From the NCBI RefSeq assembly GCF_000411295.1, contig NZ_KE150421.1, positions 809,478 through 873,477 on the forward strand: 64,000 bases of DNA, written 5' to 3'. Source of the DNA: Paenisporosarcina sp. HGH0030 (GTDB lineage: Bacteria > Bacillota > Bacilli > Bacillales_A > Planococcaceae). Positions within the stretch are counted from its first letter, which is position 1, and every line of letters begins with the position of its first letter. Both the position numbers and the translations under genes were made by a program. Below are positions 34,398-43,570 of this stretch, in pieces. Under the pieces are notes generated by a model, which saw nothing but the letters and a program-made list of their open reading frames with translations, was not told where the DNA came from and did not search any database.

Positions 34398-34904
34398 TTG
34401 GCCAAATTTACAAAAGAACAAAAAATTTCAGCAGTTAAACGATACTTGGATGGCAACGAGGGATATTCAACTCTCTCAAAAGAAATTGGTGTGTCACAAG
34501 TTATTCTTCGAGAGTGGGTTGGACTTTACAAGGTTTGGGGTCCTGACATCTTTGATGTATCCTATACAACGTATTCTGCAGAGTTTAAACTGGAGGTACT
34601 AAACAATATGGCGGATACAGAAAGTTCTTCTCTCGATATTGCGGTCGAATATGGCATTACCTCACCAGCAATGATTAGAAGTTGGAGAAGAGCCTTCGAA
34701 AAAGAAGGTTACGACGCCCTGTTTCCCAATAGAAAGGTTCGTCCTCCTATGAAAAAGAAATCAGAAGATAAGAAAGAGTTAACAGAGATTGATCAGTTGA
34801 AGGAGAAGGTCAAACTTTTAGAGATGGAAAACGCGTACCTAAAAAAGTTGAAAGCTTTGGTTCAAGAACAGGAAAGGTCACAAATAAAATCAAGACGCAA
34901 GTAA
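34398..34904 (+). CDS. IS3-family transposase OrfA
   Basis: A protein of about 168 residues. The N-terminal part is a helix-turn-helix DNA-binding unit ([15 protein letters not shown] and [18 protein letters not shown]), repeated once in diverged form ([20 protein letters not shown]), followed by a leucine-rich coiled coil ([18 protein letters not shown]) used for multimerisation. The start is probably TTG at 34398-34400 with TGGGGTG upstream. The upstream extension to 34323 runs out of the IS and is not real. The A_AAA_AAG site near its end allows fusion to OrfB. Confidence 0.88.
   Translation: MAKFTKEQKISAVKRYLDGNEGYSTLSKEIGVSQVILREWVGLYKVWGPDIFDVSYTTYSAEFKLEVLNNMADTESSSLDIAVEYGITSPAMIRSWRRAFEKEGYDALFPNRKVRPPMKKKSEDKKELTEIDQLKEKVKLLEMENAYLKKLKALVQEQERSQIKSRRK
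34841..34847 (+). other. Programmed -1 frameshift site A_AAA_AAG of the IS transposase
   Basis: The heptamer lies in the orfA frame as ctA AAA AAG. Shifting to -1 gives an open frame ([18 protein letters not shown]) that runs without a stop into orfB, producing the OrfAB transposase. Confidence 0.82.
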
Positions 34905-34948
34905 TCCTTGAACTGAAGCATCTCTACCAGGTCACCGACCTTATTAAA

Positions 34949-35743
34949 GTGGCCAGTATCAAACGGAGTGTCTATTACTACTGGGAACAGCGGTTGAATG
35001 CGCCAGACAAATATGAACTGGTAAAGAAGGCCATCACGGAGATCTACCACGAGCATAAGGGACGTTACGGGTATCGACGTATCACGATAGAACTCGAAAA
35101 CAGAGGCTTCAAACATAATCCCAAGACCATCCTTCGTCTCATGAATGACATGGGACTGAAGTGCCTGGTCCGTATGAAAAAGTACCGTTCTTACAAAGGG
35201 AATGTCGGTCATATCGCTCCAAATCATCTGAATCGTGATTTCCGTGCGGATAAAATGAACCAGAAGTGGGTCACGGACGTGACAGAGTTCCACCTGTTTG
35301 GAGAGAAACGCTACCTGTCACCCATCATGGATCTGTGCAATGGGGAAATCATCGCTTTCAAGGTCATGGCACGCCCAGTATATGAACTCGTAAGTGATAT
35401 GTTAGATCAGGCTTTGGAAAAGTTGTGTCCTGAGGATAACGTCATCCTCCACTCAGATCAAGGCTGGCATTATCAACATGCGAAATTCGTCAAGACACTC
35501 GATGCACACGGCATCACCCAGAGCATGTCCCGTAAGGGAAACTGTCTCGACAACGCAGCCATGGAGAGTTTCTTTGCCATCTTGAAGTCCGAACTTCTCT
35601 ATCTGCAAGACTTTCGAGACATCGCTCATTTTGAGAGAGAACTGGACGAGTTTATGGATTACTACAACAACAAGCGTATCAAGGCAAAATTAAAGAACCT
35701 GAGCCCAGTGAAATACCGGAGTCAGGTCCTTAAATCTGCATAA
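34949..35743 (+). CDS. IS3-family transposase OrfB (DDE catalytic domain)
   Basis: A 264-residue frame from a GTG, expressed mainly as the C-terminal part of OrfAB. It has the HTH_21 segment ([12 protein letters not shown] and [18 protein letters not shown]) and an rve integrase core with the DDE triad: D in WVTDVTEF, D in LHSDQGWHY, and E in [14 protein letters not shown]; the tail [20 protein letters not shown] is typical of IS3. All catalytic residues are intact. Confidence 0.92.
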   Translation: MASIKRSVYYYWEQRLNAPDKYELVKKAITEIYHEHKGRYGYRRITIELENRGFKHNPKTILRLMNDMGLKCLVRMKKYRSYKGNVGHIAPNHLNRDFRADKMNQKWVTDVTEFHLFGEKRYLSPIMDLCNGEIIAFKVMARPVYELVSDMLDQALEKLCPEDNVILHSDQGWHYQHAKFVKTLDAHGITQSMSRKGNCLDNAAMESFFAILKSELLYLQDFRDIAHFERELDEFMDYYNNKRIKAKLKNLSPVKYRSQVLKSA

Positions 35744-35811
35744 TTTTCATGTTTAACTTTTTTGGTTCAGTTCAGTCATCAGGAAGGCTTTTTATACAAT
35801 TTTTATGGCTT

Positions 35812-36606
35812 TTATTTCTCCAAAACTTGGTTAATGATTATATGTGGTTTGCTGTTATTCAAGTTTTTATAGATACAGCTGTTCGGTTTTTCACTTAAGG
35901 TTTCTGCGAACGCAATCGCCAATTCCGTTTCACCAATAACATGGACTTCTTTCCAGCCTCGCTCTTTCTTCAATTTTTTAACATTTGCTGCCATCCCTTT
36001 ATAAAATCTGTGCAAATTTTCTTTTAGTCGGGACTCGATAAAATCAACTTTACTGCCCCCAATTTTATGAGGTCCAGTTGGATCCATATCTTTATCCTGA
36101 CCCCAAAATTCAAGTTTCGGGTCGAAAATATATACCATATCTTCTTTAACAAATCCCATCGAAGTATCCAAAACACGGACTTCACCGAAACTCGGCAAAA
36201 TTATTCCCGCTTCTGGATATGCTTTGTACATATATTCAAATTGTTCAACCACAGGACGATCTTCCCAATGGAAACCTGATTTTACTGGCACTTGAACATA
36301 ATGAACGGACCATAAAGGTGGATTTTCCGAGGCAAATATAACAGCCCCTTTGTGCAAATCATCTTTGTTTTGTTCAATTTCATCCATCACTTTTTTCTTG
36401 GTTTCCTTAAAGTACTTAAGCTCAGTATCTTTTTCAGAAGCATTTAGACTCTTATCAATTTCTTTTAAGCCATTTTTCAAATGTATTTTCCATGCTCCAT
36501 TTAATTGGTCAGGATCGCCTGGATTTGTATTCAAATAAACACTCAATACATTACGATCACCGCTACGATGGTCCTTTAAATCCTGGATTTCTTTGCTCAA
36601 TCCCAT
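35812..36606 (-). CDS. VLRF1-like (aeRF1-type) peptide-release factor homologue
   Basis: A 264-residue cytosolic protein of the bacterial eRF1-like (baeRF/VLRF1) group: N-terminal LSVYLNTNPGDPDQLNGAWK, a middle domain with a KIGGSKVDFIESRLKEN loop at the place of the eRF1/Vms1 catalytic loop, and a C-terminal alpha/beta domain (KEVHVIGETELAIAF). No GGQ is present; the GGS(K) loop is in keeping with Vms1-like rather than classical release factors. The family is linked to rescue of stalled ribosomes by release of nascent chains or tRNA. AAGGAGG lies 10 bases before the ATG. Assignment rests on overall pattern. Confidence 0.72.
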   Translation of the reverse strand: MGLSKEIQDLKDHRSGDRNVLSVYLNTNPGDPDQLNGAWKIHLKNGLKEIDKSLNASEKDTELKYFKETKKKVMDEIEQNKDDLHKGAVIFASENPPLWSVHYVQVPVKSGFHWEDRPVVEQFEYMYKAYPEAGIILPSFGEVRVLDTSMGFVKEDMVYIFDPKLEFWGQDKDMDPTGPHKIGGSKVDFIESRLKENLHRFYKGMAANVKKLKKERGWKEVHVIGETELAIAFAETLSEKPNSCIYKNLNNSKPHIIINQVLEK

Positions 36607-36680
36607 AATGATTAAACCTCCTTGATATTCTCTACGCTTGTAGGATGCCCCGAGAGCCTTGAAATTAATAGTACTTCCTT

Positions 36681-37871
36681 CTATTCATTTTTCTTACCGC
36701 TTTTTACATGATGTATTAAATAAGCCACAAACGTGTCATCTCTTACTAACCATGCCGAATGATTTCTTTTTAAGTGATTTTCTACTTCATCAAAGCTTGT
36801 AAATTTCTGGTCTAATATATGGTTATTATGATCAATTTTCCATTCTTGATCACTGATTGCATGAATAAAGAATGTTTCTTCCATAATATTTTTATAAAGA
36901 GATCCGAATGATGATTTTTTCAGGTTATATCGATTTCGCTGTGCATCTTCACGAATTGGTTCCAACTGAAACGTATCCGTCACAAACTGCTTGTATGCTG
37001 AATCAGTTAATGAACTACCGGATGCTTTGGCGTGCCCACCACCACCGTATCTTCCCGCTATTTCTGATACATCAACATGGTCATGAACTGTTCGAAACCC
37101 CACTCTCTTTCCACCCATATTTAAAATCACGATATAATCGAGATGTGGATATACTTTGCCCAAGTCATTTCCGAGTTCTGAATGATATGATTCTGCATAA
37201 ACAATACCAACCAAATGCTCTCCAACCTGTGCTTGTACGATTTCTTTTTTCTTGCGTCTTATATAGCGTTCGATCTTATTTTCTTCCATGTCCAGTAGTT
37301 TCTTTTCAAAATCGTCAAAATCGAAATGATCGATAATTCTAAGCCGTTCAATCATTTTTTCTTCGAATTCTTCTATTGAAATTAAATAAAAGAGCGCATT
37401 CAATCGTTGCGCTTCAAAGTTTTCATTTTTCTCCCATTCCCATGTATCATACTGTCTGACAAGCTCAACAAACTCTGAAATGGCTTCCCTGTTCTCCAAT
37501 AATTGTTGAGACACAAGGTAATGATGAAATAAAGAAGTTGCAGAAGTTAATTTTCCTTGTTCATCTTCAACCAGAACATGTCCCCACTCATAATCATTGA
37601 AGTGAAGTGATGTTTTATGATGATCGATAAGTTGGACATTTCCAGTAGTTTGATAAAAATCATTCAGCTTTTGTTCATTTTCTTTATTTACAGACAGGTC
37701 AGTTATGAATAATAGCGTGTTTTTGTCATCATTCTCCAAAAACCAACCAACTTCACGATCCAGACTTGATACCGAATTATATCTGACCTTCACCTGCTTG
37801 CCAAAAGCAAGTTTCGCGAGAATCCCACACCCAACTCCATCTAGATCGTTGTGCGACAAAAGTTTATACAA
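36681..37871 (-). CDS. nrnB: NanoRNase NrnB (DHH-family oligoribonuclease)
   Basis: A protein of about 396 residues closely following B. subtilis NrnB/YngD. DHH motifs: SHNDLDGVGCGILAKLAFGK near the N-terminus, FITDLS, LIDHHKT (the DHH motif), and the C-terminal DHHA1 segment VSEIAGRYGGGGHAKASG. It degrades 2-5-nt RNA and pAp-like substrates with Mn2+. The start is best placed at TTG 37869-37871 (LYKLLSHNDLDG), 7 bases after GAGGT; the GTG three codons upstream overlaps that site. Confidence 0.93.
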   Translation of the reverse strand: MYKLLSHNDLDGVGCGILAKLAFGKQVKVRYNSVSSLDREVGWFLENDDKNTLLFITDLSVNKENEQKLNDFYQTTGNVQLIDHHKTSLHFNDYEWGHVLVEDEQGKLTSATSLFHHYLVSQQLLENREAISEFVELVRQYDTWEWEKNENFEAQRLNALFYLISIEEFEEKMIERLRIIDHFDFDDFEKKLLDMEENKIERYIRRKKKEIVQAQVGEHLVGIVYAESYHSELGNDLGKVYPHLDYIVILNMGGKRVGFRTVHDHVDVSEIAGRYGGGGHAKASGSSLTDSAYKQFVTDTFQLEPIREDAQRNRYNLKKSSFGSLYKNIMEETFFIHAISDQEWKIDHNNHILDQKFTSFDEVENHLKRNHSAWLVRDDTFVAYLIHHVKSGKKNE

Positions 37872-38047
37872 TTGATTCACCTCAACAGATAGTATGGATA
37901 AAAATGTTGAAAATTATTGATACTTTTTTTGTTCATATTAACAAATTCGACTAATTGATAGGTAGGATGATTAAGACGTGATGACTTATCATTTTTATTC
38001 TTGGAGTGCATTTAATTCAAGAGTGATACCCAAAATCAAAGACAAAC

Positions 38048-38086
38048 AAAAAAACACCAAAGAGAAGGTTATCTTCTCTTTGGTAT
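38048..38086 (-). terminator. Terminator after the first subtilase
   Basis: Perfect arms ACCAAAGAGAAG (38056-38067) and CTTCTCTTTGGT (38073-38084); U-tract from the A-run at 38048-38054 on the minus strand. Confidence 0.88.
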
Positions 38087-38101
38087 CTTTCTCATAGAAC
38101 T

Positions 38102-41100
38102 CTACTTATTACTGTTACCTTTAATGTTCAGATATAGTTTACCTTTTGCCGTCTGGCGTGTTTCGTTATTGAAGCTATCGACTGCTTTTACTTCGATTAC
38201 CGCACCATTAGCTACTGTACCTTTTGGAACCGTATAATAGCCAACATAATGGCCGTTCGCTTGCTCTGTCATTGGCAATTCTGTAGCGTTTTGAAGTTGT
38301 CCGCCCATATTTGTTAGTGGCATATGGATTACAAAAGTTGATTTTAATCCAGGTTCACTATCAAATTCGATTTTGACAGTCTTGCCAGTTTTAAGATTGA
38401 GATCTTGGTCTGGTTTTAAGTTTGTAATGTCAGGTGAAACATATTTTGCATGTACTGTCACTGTTTTCGACATGCTGTTGTTTGCTTTATCTCTTGCTAC
38501 AACAGTAATTTCATTTGCACCAGTATCCAAAAGTATACGTTTTGAATATTTTCCGTTTACAACTGCTGCAATTTGACCGTTTACTTTCACCCAATCAAGG
38601 TTGGCATCTGCGACACTACCTTCTACTGTAACCGTTTCCCGATTTGTTTTATCTCCGTTTTTCGGGCTGTCGATTGTTAGATTTGGTTTCACTGTGTCCA
38701 AGATAACAGATACCGGAGCAGATTCGCCCGTTACTTTACCATCAAGAGATGAAGTCGCTGTAAATACATTCAATCCTTCTGTCAATTCGGTTTGAATGGC
38801 AAATTTACCATCATTTCCTACTACTACAGAACCTGCAACTCCACCATTATTTTTAAGTTTAATTGTTGTTGTAGGTGATGCACTGCCTTCAATAGTAATA
38901 GCTGACTTATTCGTTGCTAAATCAGAAGTTGGCGAAGTAATGACAGGTGCACTTACTTCATAACTTACACGAGCACGGATCATATAGTTTCCTTCCTCTG
39001 CAGGGGAAGCTGTCCATGTACCTGAAACAGATTGGTAACTTCTTTCCGCGTTTGTTCCATCTTCATCAGCAGCAAGTCCTGGTGAGTTTGGATTCGCAAC
39101 TGTTTGTCTGTAAACCATGTAGAAGTCACCATTTACAACGATGTTATGTTCAGATAAGTCTACTACCGTCCATTGACCGTTGCGTAATGCTGTTGCATTA
39201 ATTGATTCTGTGAGTTTTTTACCTGGTGTTCCATCAGGACCAGTAGCATCCCAAACTTCCACTGCAAATGCTGTTCCACCTGGTACTGGCCACTCAGTGT
39301 CCCAGAAACGGAATACGCCATCAGTAACAATGCCATTTTCTTTCCCTTCAGGAAGAGACATTTTCACTGCCCAAGCATTACCCGCTGCATTGAATGCGTG
39401 TGCATTTTCAGCTGTTCCATCATCATAACCAATTTCACCACCTGGATATGTGTAGAACGGATCAAGTGCAAGACTTAATTCAAGTGCGTTTGCACCGATT
39501 GTAACGGATGTTTCTTTACTATGGTAGCCGCGTGCAATTACCTTGAGTGTATAATTTCCTTCGTAAGCTGTGATGCTGTAGTTTCCTGATGCATCTGTTT
39601 CAACAGGAGTGATATTGGCATCTTCAACAAGTAGAAGTGTCGCGCCTTCGATTCCTTCTCCTGTCGATTCGTCAGTAATTGTTCCACTTACAGTGTTTTG
39701 TGCAATTTCATCCAAAGTGAAATTCGCTTGTGCTGTTGCGTCAGCTTCGATTGTCACCGTCTGTTGATTTGTGTGGTATCCATAAGCTTCCGCTTTCATT
39801 TTGAATGTACCAGGAACATGCGTCATTGAATATGTGCCATCTGCAGGATTTGTATATACTGAACGTCCTGATTCAAGCACACTGACTTGTGCACCAATAG
39901 GCAATAAAGTCGGATTAATCGGTGCCTCAGATACTGGCAATTCTTCTTTTACAGGCATTGAAGGTCTGATTTTTGTTGGATCAATCGCTTCTTTCATTGC
40001 TTCTTTATCATCAACTTTGATTAAGTCTAGACCAATGTTGCCTTTATTATCTTTTGAAACATTCTCAGTTTGGGCAATATCGGTTAAAGCAACATCATCG
40101 ATATACCAACCGTCTCTCACAACACTGCCATCGGAGAATGCATTGAATGCCAAGTAAACTCGTTGTCCACTATACGCTGACAAGTCTACTTCACCATCTA
40201 TCCATGAACCCGAATCACCTTGGTACTTCTGTAATTGAGTCCACTCTTGTTGGTCAGTGGAAATAAAAACATGACCATAATCCCATGCTCTTCCTGTTGA
40301 AGATTGTTCAAAATTATGCCAGTGTTTAAACTGCAGATACGAATTACCTTCTGGCAGATCAACTGGAGGGAGAACAAGTGTTGCGTTCATGTTACTGTCA
40401 TACTTACCTTCTAAATTTGTTGCATATACTTTTTCACCAGATGCCGCATTTCCTGGTCCAGAAGTAGGAACTCCCCACTCCCAGCTGTTCATATTTCCGA
40501 ATGAACTCCAGCCTGTTGCAGCAGTTTCAAAATCTTGGAAGTAACCAACAGTAATACCCGGTTTCACTTCAACCAAATATTCTTCACTATTGACAACGTT
40601 GTTTCCGAAATCATTGATGATCCATTTATAAGTGAATGATCCCCCTGTTACTGAAGTTCCAGGAACCGTAACAGCGTATTCACCAACTTTGTAGTCTCCA
40701 GAAATTCGTGGAGCCACCATAGTTTGCCATTCATTGTTTCCATCCAAATAACTTAATTCAACTGATGAAACGCTGATGTTATCTGTTACTGTTACAGCCA
40801 AGTCTAGATCCATACCTTCATACGTTTCTATAGGAGAACTATGTTCAAAGACTGGTGCTTCATCATCTTCACCTTGTTTCGTAACTTGTCCACCAATTTT
40901 TCCAATACCGTTCATGATTGAAGACACCGCTTCATACGCATTAACTAAACCATATCCATACCCGTGATTCGGTGTTTGTGGATATTGTGAGTCAGTTAAT
41001 GGGATTGCTGTTTCAAGTAAAATTTGTTCCATTTCTTCAACGGTTAAGTTAGCGTTTACTTGGCGCAACAATGCCGCGACCCCGGATATAGCTGGTCCAG

Positions 41101-42442
41101 CCATTGATGTTCCATTCCAGCCGCCTTCATAGCCACCACCAGGTACAGAAGAACGGATATTTACTCCTGGAGCCGAGATATCTGGTTTGATTTCAGCATA
41201 AGGAGAAGGTCCTCGTAAAGAGAAATTACCTACTACGTTGTTAATATCAGTTGCACCTGTTGCAAATGATTCAGGATAGTTTGCAGGTGATGCAACAGAA
41301 CCCGGACCACCTGGATTTGTTGGCGTTGTGTTTCCTGCTGAAAATTCAGGGAAAATTTCTGCTGCACGCCAGTTTCTGACTACATCACGATACCATTCGT
41401 CAAGACCTGGACCACCGCCCCACGAGTTGTTTACAACATCTGGTGCTAAGTCTACGCGTGCATTTCCTTCAGAATCTGTTGGTGCTAAAATCCATTGTGC
41501 AGCTTCTAATAAATCCGCATCTGTACCACCATTTGCAGTAAAAGCTTTTACAGAAATGAATTTAGCACCAGGAGCTACTCCAACCTGGTTGGAACCGTTT
41601 GTTTCACTACCTACCATTGTTCCAGTCACGTGAGTACCATGACCATGATCATCATAAGGTGTAGCTCGTCCAGCTGTAGCGTCAAACCAGTTAAAGTCAT
41701 GATCTGTTTGACCTGTTGAAGAATTATAACCACGGTATTTTTCTTTTAATGCTGGATGATCCCATTGAACCCCCGTATCAATGCTCGCTACAACCGTTCC
41801 TGCTCCATCAATTCCCATCGCCCATACATCTGGAGCTTTAACGCGTTGAACATTCCATTCAATATTGGCAACTTCAGATTCAGGCGCCACAGCTTCTTTC
41901 GTTTTTGTTGTGAAAAGTTGTCGCATTTCATTCGGTAGCACTTTTTCAACTTCTGCAAATGATGCTACCTTTTCTGCAACTTCTTTCGTTGCTGTTACAG
42001 CCATCCCATTTACAATATAATACGAATTAATATCCTTAACATTTCCTTTAGCTTCTTCTTGTTCAAGATAATCTTTTACATTTTGCTGCTCTTGAAGGGA
42101 AGTCGCTTTTAGCTCAGACACTAATGCAGAACGCTGGACCATTAATGATTTTTTAGAAGATAATTTCGCTTTTTTAGAACTTTTCCTAGCCTCTTCCACC
42201 ACTTTTTTCGTATCCGCTTTTTCTTTGAATTTTATTAAGAAGGTAACTTTCTCATCTTCTTTAAAATCCGACAGCAAACGTTTGCTCACTTTTTCGATTG
42301 TATTCACGTTCGAATTATTAAGCGACTGGTGCAGTTTACTAGTTGTTTCGGCACTCGCGACTCCAGGTGCGATTAGAGACAAGGTCATGAGTAAAGAAAC
42401 AGCAATGTTGAAAGACTTTTTAGAACTAATTTTCTTCGTCAT
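38102..42442 (-). CDS. Bacillopeptidase-F-like secreted subtilase 1 (S8, multidomain, 1446 aa)
   Basis: A secreted 1446-residue serine protease. Order: signal peptide (cut near 31, VASA/E), Lys-rich I9-type propeptide (60-180), S8 domain (205-505) with complete triad D222 (SIDTGVQW), H268 (GHGTH), S446 (NGTSMAGP) and oxyanion N371 (SAGN), an Ig-like region, a MAM/immune-inhibitor-A-like lectin fold (640-790, ending WYIDDVAL), two carboxypeptidase-regulatory-like modules (850-1010), an EIGYDDGTAEN module, Ig-like repeats (1170-1340) and a C-terminal beta domain. No LPxTG or S-layer anchor, so it is released. Matches Bpr (1433 aa) of B. subtilis in size and layout. GGGAGG precedes the ATG; monocistronic. 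Confidence 0.92.
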   Translation of the reverse strand: MTKKISSKKSFNIAVSLLMTLSLIAPGVASAETTSKLHQSLNNSNVNTIEKVSKRLLSDFKEDEKVTFLIKFKEKADTKKVVEEARKSSKKAKLSSKKSLMVQRSALVSELKATSLQEQQNVKDYLEQEEAKGNVKDINSYYIVNGMAVTATKEVAEKVASFAEVEKVLPNEMRQLFTTKTKEAVAPESEVANIEWNVQRVKAPDVWAMGIDGAGTVVASIDTGVQWDHPALKEKYRGYNSSTGQTDHDFNWFDATAGRATPYDDHGHGTHVTGTMVGSETNGSNQVGVAPGAKFISVKAFTANGGTDADLLEAAQWILAPTDSEGNARVDLAPDVVNNSWGGGPGLDEWYRDVVRNWRAAEIFPEFSAGNTTPTNPGGPGSVASPANYPESFATGATDINNVVGNFSLRGPSPYAEIKPDISAPGVNIRSSVPGGGYEGGWNGTSMAGPAISGVAALLRQVNANLTVEEMEQILLETAIPLTDSQYPQTPNHGYGYGLVNAYEAVSSIMNGIGKIGGQVTKQGEDDEAPVFEHSSPIETYEGMDLDLAVTVTDNISVSSVELSYLDGNNEWQTMVAPRISGDYKVGEYAVTVPGTSVTGGSFTYKWIINDFGNNVVNSEEYLVEVKPGITVGYFQDFETAATGWSSFGNMNSWEWGVPTSGPGNAASGEKVYATNLEGKYDSNMNATLVLPPVDLPEGNSYLQFKHWHNFEQSSTGRAWDYGHVFISTDQQEWTQLQKYQGDSGSWIDGEVDLSAYSGQRVYLAFNAFSDGSVVRDGWYIDDVALTDIAQTENVSKDNKGNIGLDLIKVDDKEAMKEAIDPTKIRPSMPVKEELPVSEAPINPTLLPIGAQVSVLESGRSVYTNPADGTYSMTHVPGTFKMKAEAYGYHTNQQTVTIEADATAQANFTLDEIAQNTVSGTITDESTGEGIEGATLLLVEDANITPVETDASGNYSITAYEGNYTLKVIARGYHSKETSVTIGANALELSLALDPFYTYPGGEIGYDDGTAENAHAFNAAGNAWAVKMSLPEGKENGIVTDGVFRFWDTEWPVPGGTAFAVEVWDATGPDGTPGKKLTESINATALRNGQWTVVDLSEHNIVVNGDFYMVYRQTVANPNSPGLAADEDGTNAERSYQSVSGTWTASPAEEGNYMIRARVSYEVSAPVITSPTSDLATNKSAITIEGSASPTTTIKLKNNGGVAGSVVVGNDGKFAIQTELTEGLNVFTATSSLDGKVTGESAPVSVILDTVKPNLTIDSPKNGDKTNRETVTVEGSVADANLDWVKVNGQIAAVVNGKYSKRILLDTGANEITVVARDKANNSMSKTVTVHAKYVSPDITNLKPDQDLNLKTGKTVKIEFDSEPGLKSTFVIHMPLTNMGGQLQNATELPMTEQANGHYVGYYTVPKGTVANGAVIEVKAVDSFNNETRQTAKGKLYLNIKGNSNK

Positions 42443-43263
42443 CTTCTTTCCTCCCTTTTAATCTTCCTTTCTTGCCTTTCGTAAAGCGGATTGCATTTTA
42501 CATTCCCACAAAAATGACCAAACAAAAACACCTATGGCCCCCTTTCCCTAATTATTTAGGCAAACAGTATCAGTGGTGTCGATCGTGAAGCTCTAGTTGT
42601 TAATCAAACTATAAAAGAAAGAAAGTAGTTTTTTTGTCATAATTTGTCGCTAAAATTCATCGTTTTCAGAATTGATATTTAGTACCTATCTGGAGTTGGG
42701 TATAATGATACATTACATGATTTAATACGAGATCAATAAAATTCTATAACCTCATGCTAGGATTGAGTTTTGATGTATAGATATTATTTCCCAATCACTA
42801 CTCTATGTATAAAAAACCTATAAAATAAGTAATATAGACTAATTGCTTGCATAATTGGGAAATTTGTATGTTCTTATGAGTTTTCCTCATACAAGACTTT
42901 TGTGCTATTTAATCCCCTTTGAATTTCCATTTTACAGTTAAATAAATGGCTAAATTTTCAAGTTTATCCTACTGCTTTAACAAATTTTTGAATTTCTTAT
43001 TTAAGGTAAACTACTCCTCCTTCAAAACTATATTTTTATAAAAGTTTCATTTGCACCTATGCCTAAAGAACCAACTTTACAATAATTGGAAATTTATTTA
43101 TTTTAAAAATTATGTTAGTATACTCGTTCTAAAACAAAAAAAAATATAAAAAGTCACCTTGTCAAACTCTCATCTCTTATTAATGAGTAATGATATTGGT
43201 GGAAAGTCTGGATTGGTTGCAACTGATTATCCCACTTTATCTCTATAATTCCCTTTTCAAAGC
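42443..43263. other. AT-rich intergenic region without a supported gene
   Basis: About 820 bases between the first subtilase and a terminator. It should hold the subtilase promoter (minus strand), but I cannot pick one with confidence. A plus-strand 21-codon frame at 43182-43247 (MSNDIGGKSGLVATDYPTLS) lacks a ribosome binding site. No RNA gene or repeat recognised. Confidence 0.5.
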
Positions 43264-43308
43264 CAACAAAAAAAGAAGCTCATGTTGCCTGAGCTTCTTT
43301 TTTTGTTG
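43264..43308. terminator. Strong symmetric terminator next to the phosphoesterase remnant
   Basis: Perfect 19-bp arms (CAACAAAAAAAGAAGCTCA and its complement) around TGTTGCC; A- and T-runs allow it to work on both strands. It lies directly downstream of the remnant at 43310-43541. Confidence 0.88.
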
Positions 43309-43309
43309 A

Positions 43310-43541
43310 CCTATATATATGTAATCCATAATCTCTGCTTTATATACATCTATGTTCTGCATCCCGAGATCTTTTGCTTTTTGTAATACCGCTTGCTTAT
43401 CATATGGTACCCGTACAAGTTGAACACTGATACTGTTTCCAACATGCTCGATAATTCCGTATGAAGTTGAATATCCTCAAAAACCGCTTCCAGGGCAGGC
43501 ATATTTCCATGAATATCTGAAATAATTGCAATTCTCTTCAT
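43310..43541 (-). pseudogene. Internally deleted metallophosphoesterase remnant
   Basis: The minus strand starts MKRIAIISDIHGNMPALEAV, the metal-binding opening of calcineurin-like phosphoesterases (D-x-H), but after about 26 codons it loses similarity and stops after 63. In another minus-strand frame the DNA continues as IIEHVGNSISVQLVRVPYD and KAKDLGMQNIDVYKAEIMDY, like the C-terminus of the same family (usual length about 240 aa). Thus roughly two thirds of the gene, with the GNH and GHTH motifs, have been deleted. The ATG is preceded by a GGGGG ribosome binding site, so a short product may still be made. Confidence 0.75.
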
Positions 43542-43570
43542 GTGCGTCCCCCCATAGCAATCCTCCGATA

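Larger units (their letters stand above)
34345..35774 (+). mobile_element. Complete IS3-family insertion sequence
   Basis: A 1430-bp element with imperfect terminal inverted repeats (left TGAACTGCCCCATAAAAGTT; right end, complement, TGAACTGAACCAAAAAAGTT), two overlapping-type transposase frames joined by a -1 slippery site, and a 3-bp target duplication GTC (34342-34344 and 35775-35777). Both frames are uninterrupted, so the element appears intact and recent. IS3 family, IS150-like by the orfA/orfB layout. Confidence 0.9.
34324..35797 (-). other. Ancestral terminator of the VLRF1-like gene, split by the IS element
   Basis: Left arm AAAAAACCTTCC (34326-34337) and right arm GGAAGGCTTTTT (35782-35793) would form a terminator with an 11-base loop (CAACGTCATCA) if the IS and one GTC copy were removed. 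On the minus strand it ends in TTTTTT, as expected for the gene ending at 35812. The IS sits in the loop. Confidence 0.75.

Noticed and set aside
34236-34421. 61-codon minus-strand frame crossing the left IS end
   Set aside because: It runs from inside the IS into flanking DNA and would exist only because of the insertion; no ribosome binding site.
43182-43247. 21-codon plus-strand frame in the intergenic region
   Set aside because: No ribosome binding site or promoter; likely chance in AT-rich DNA.
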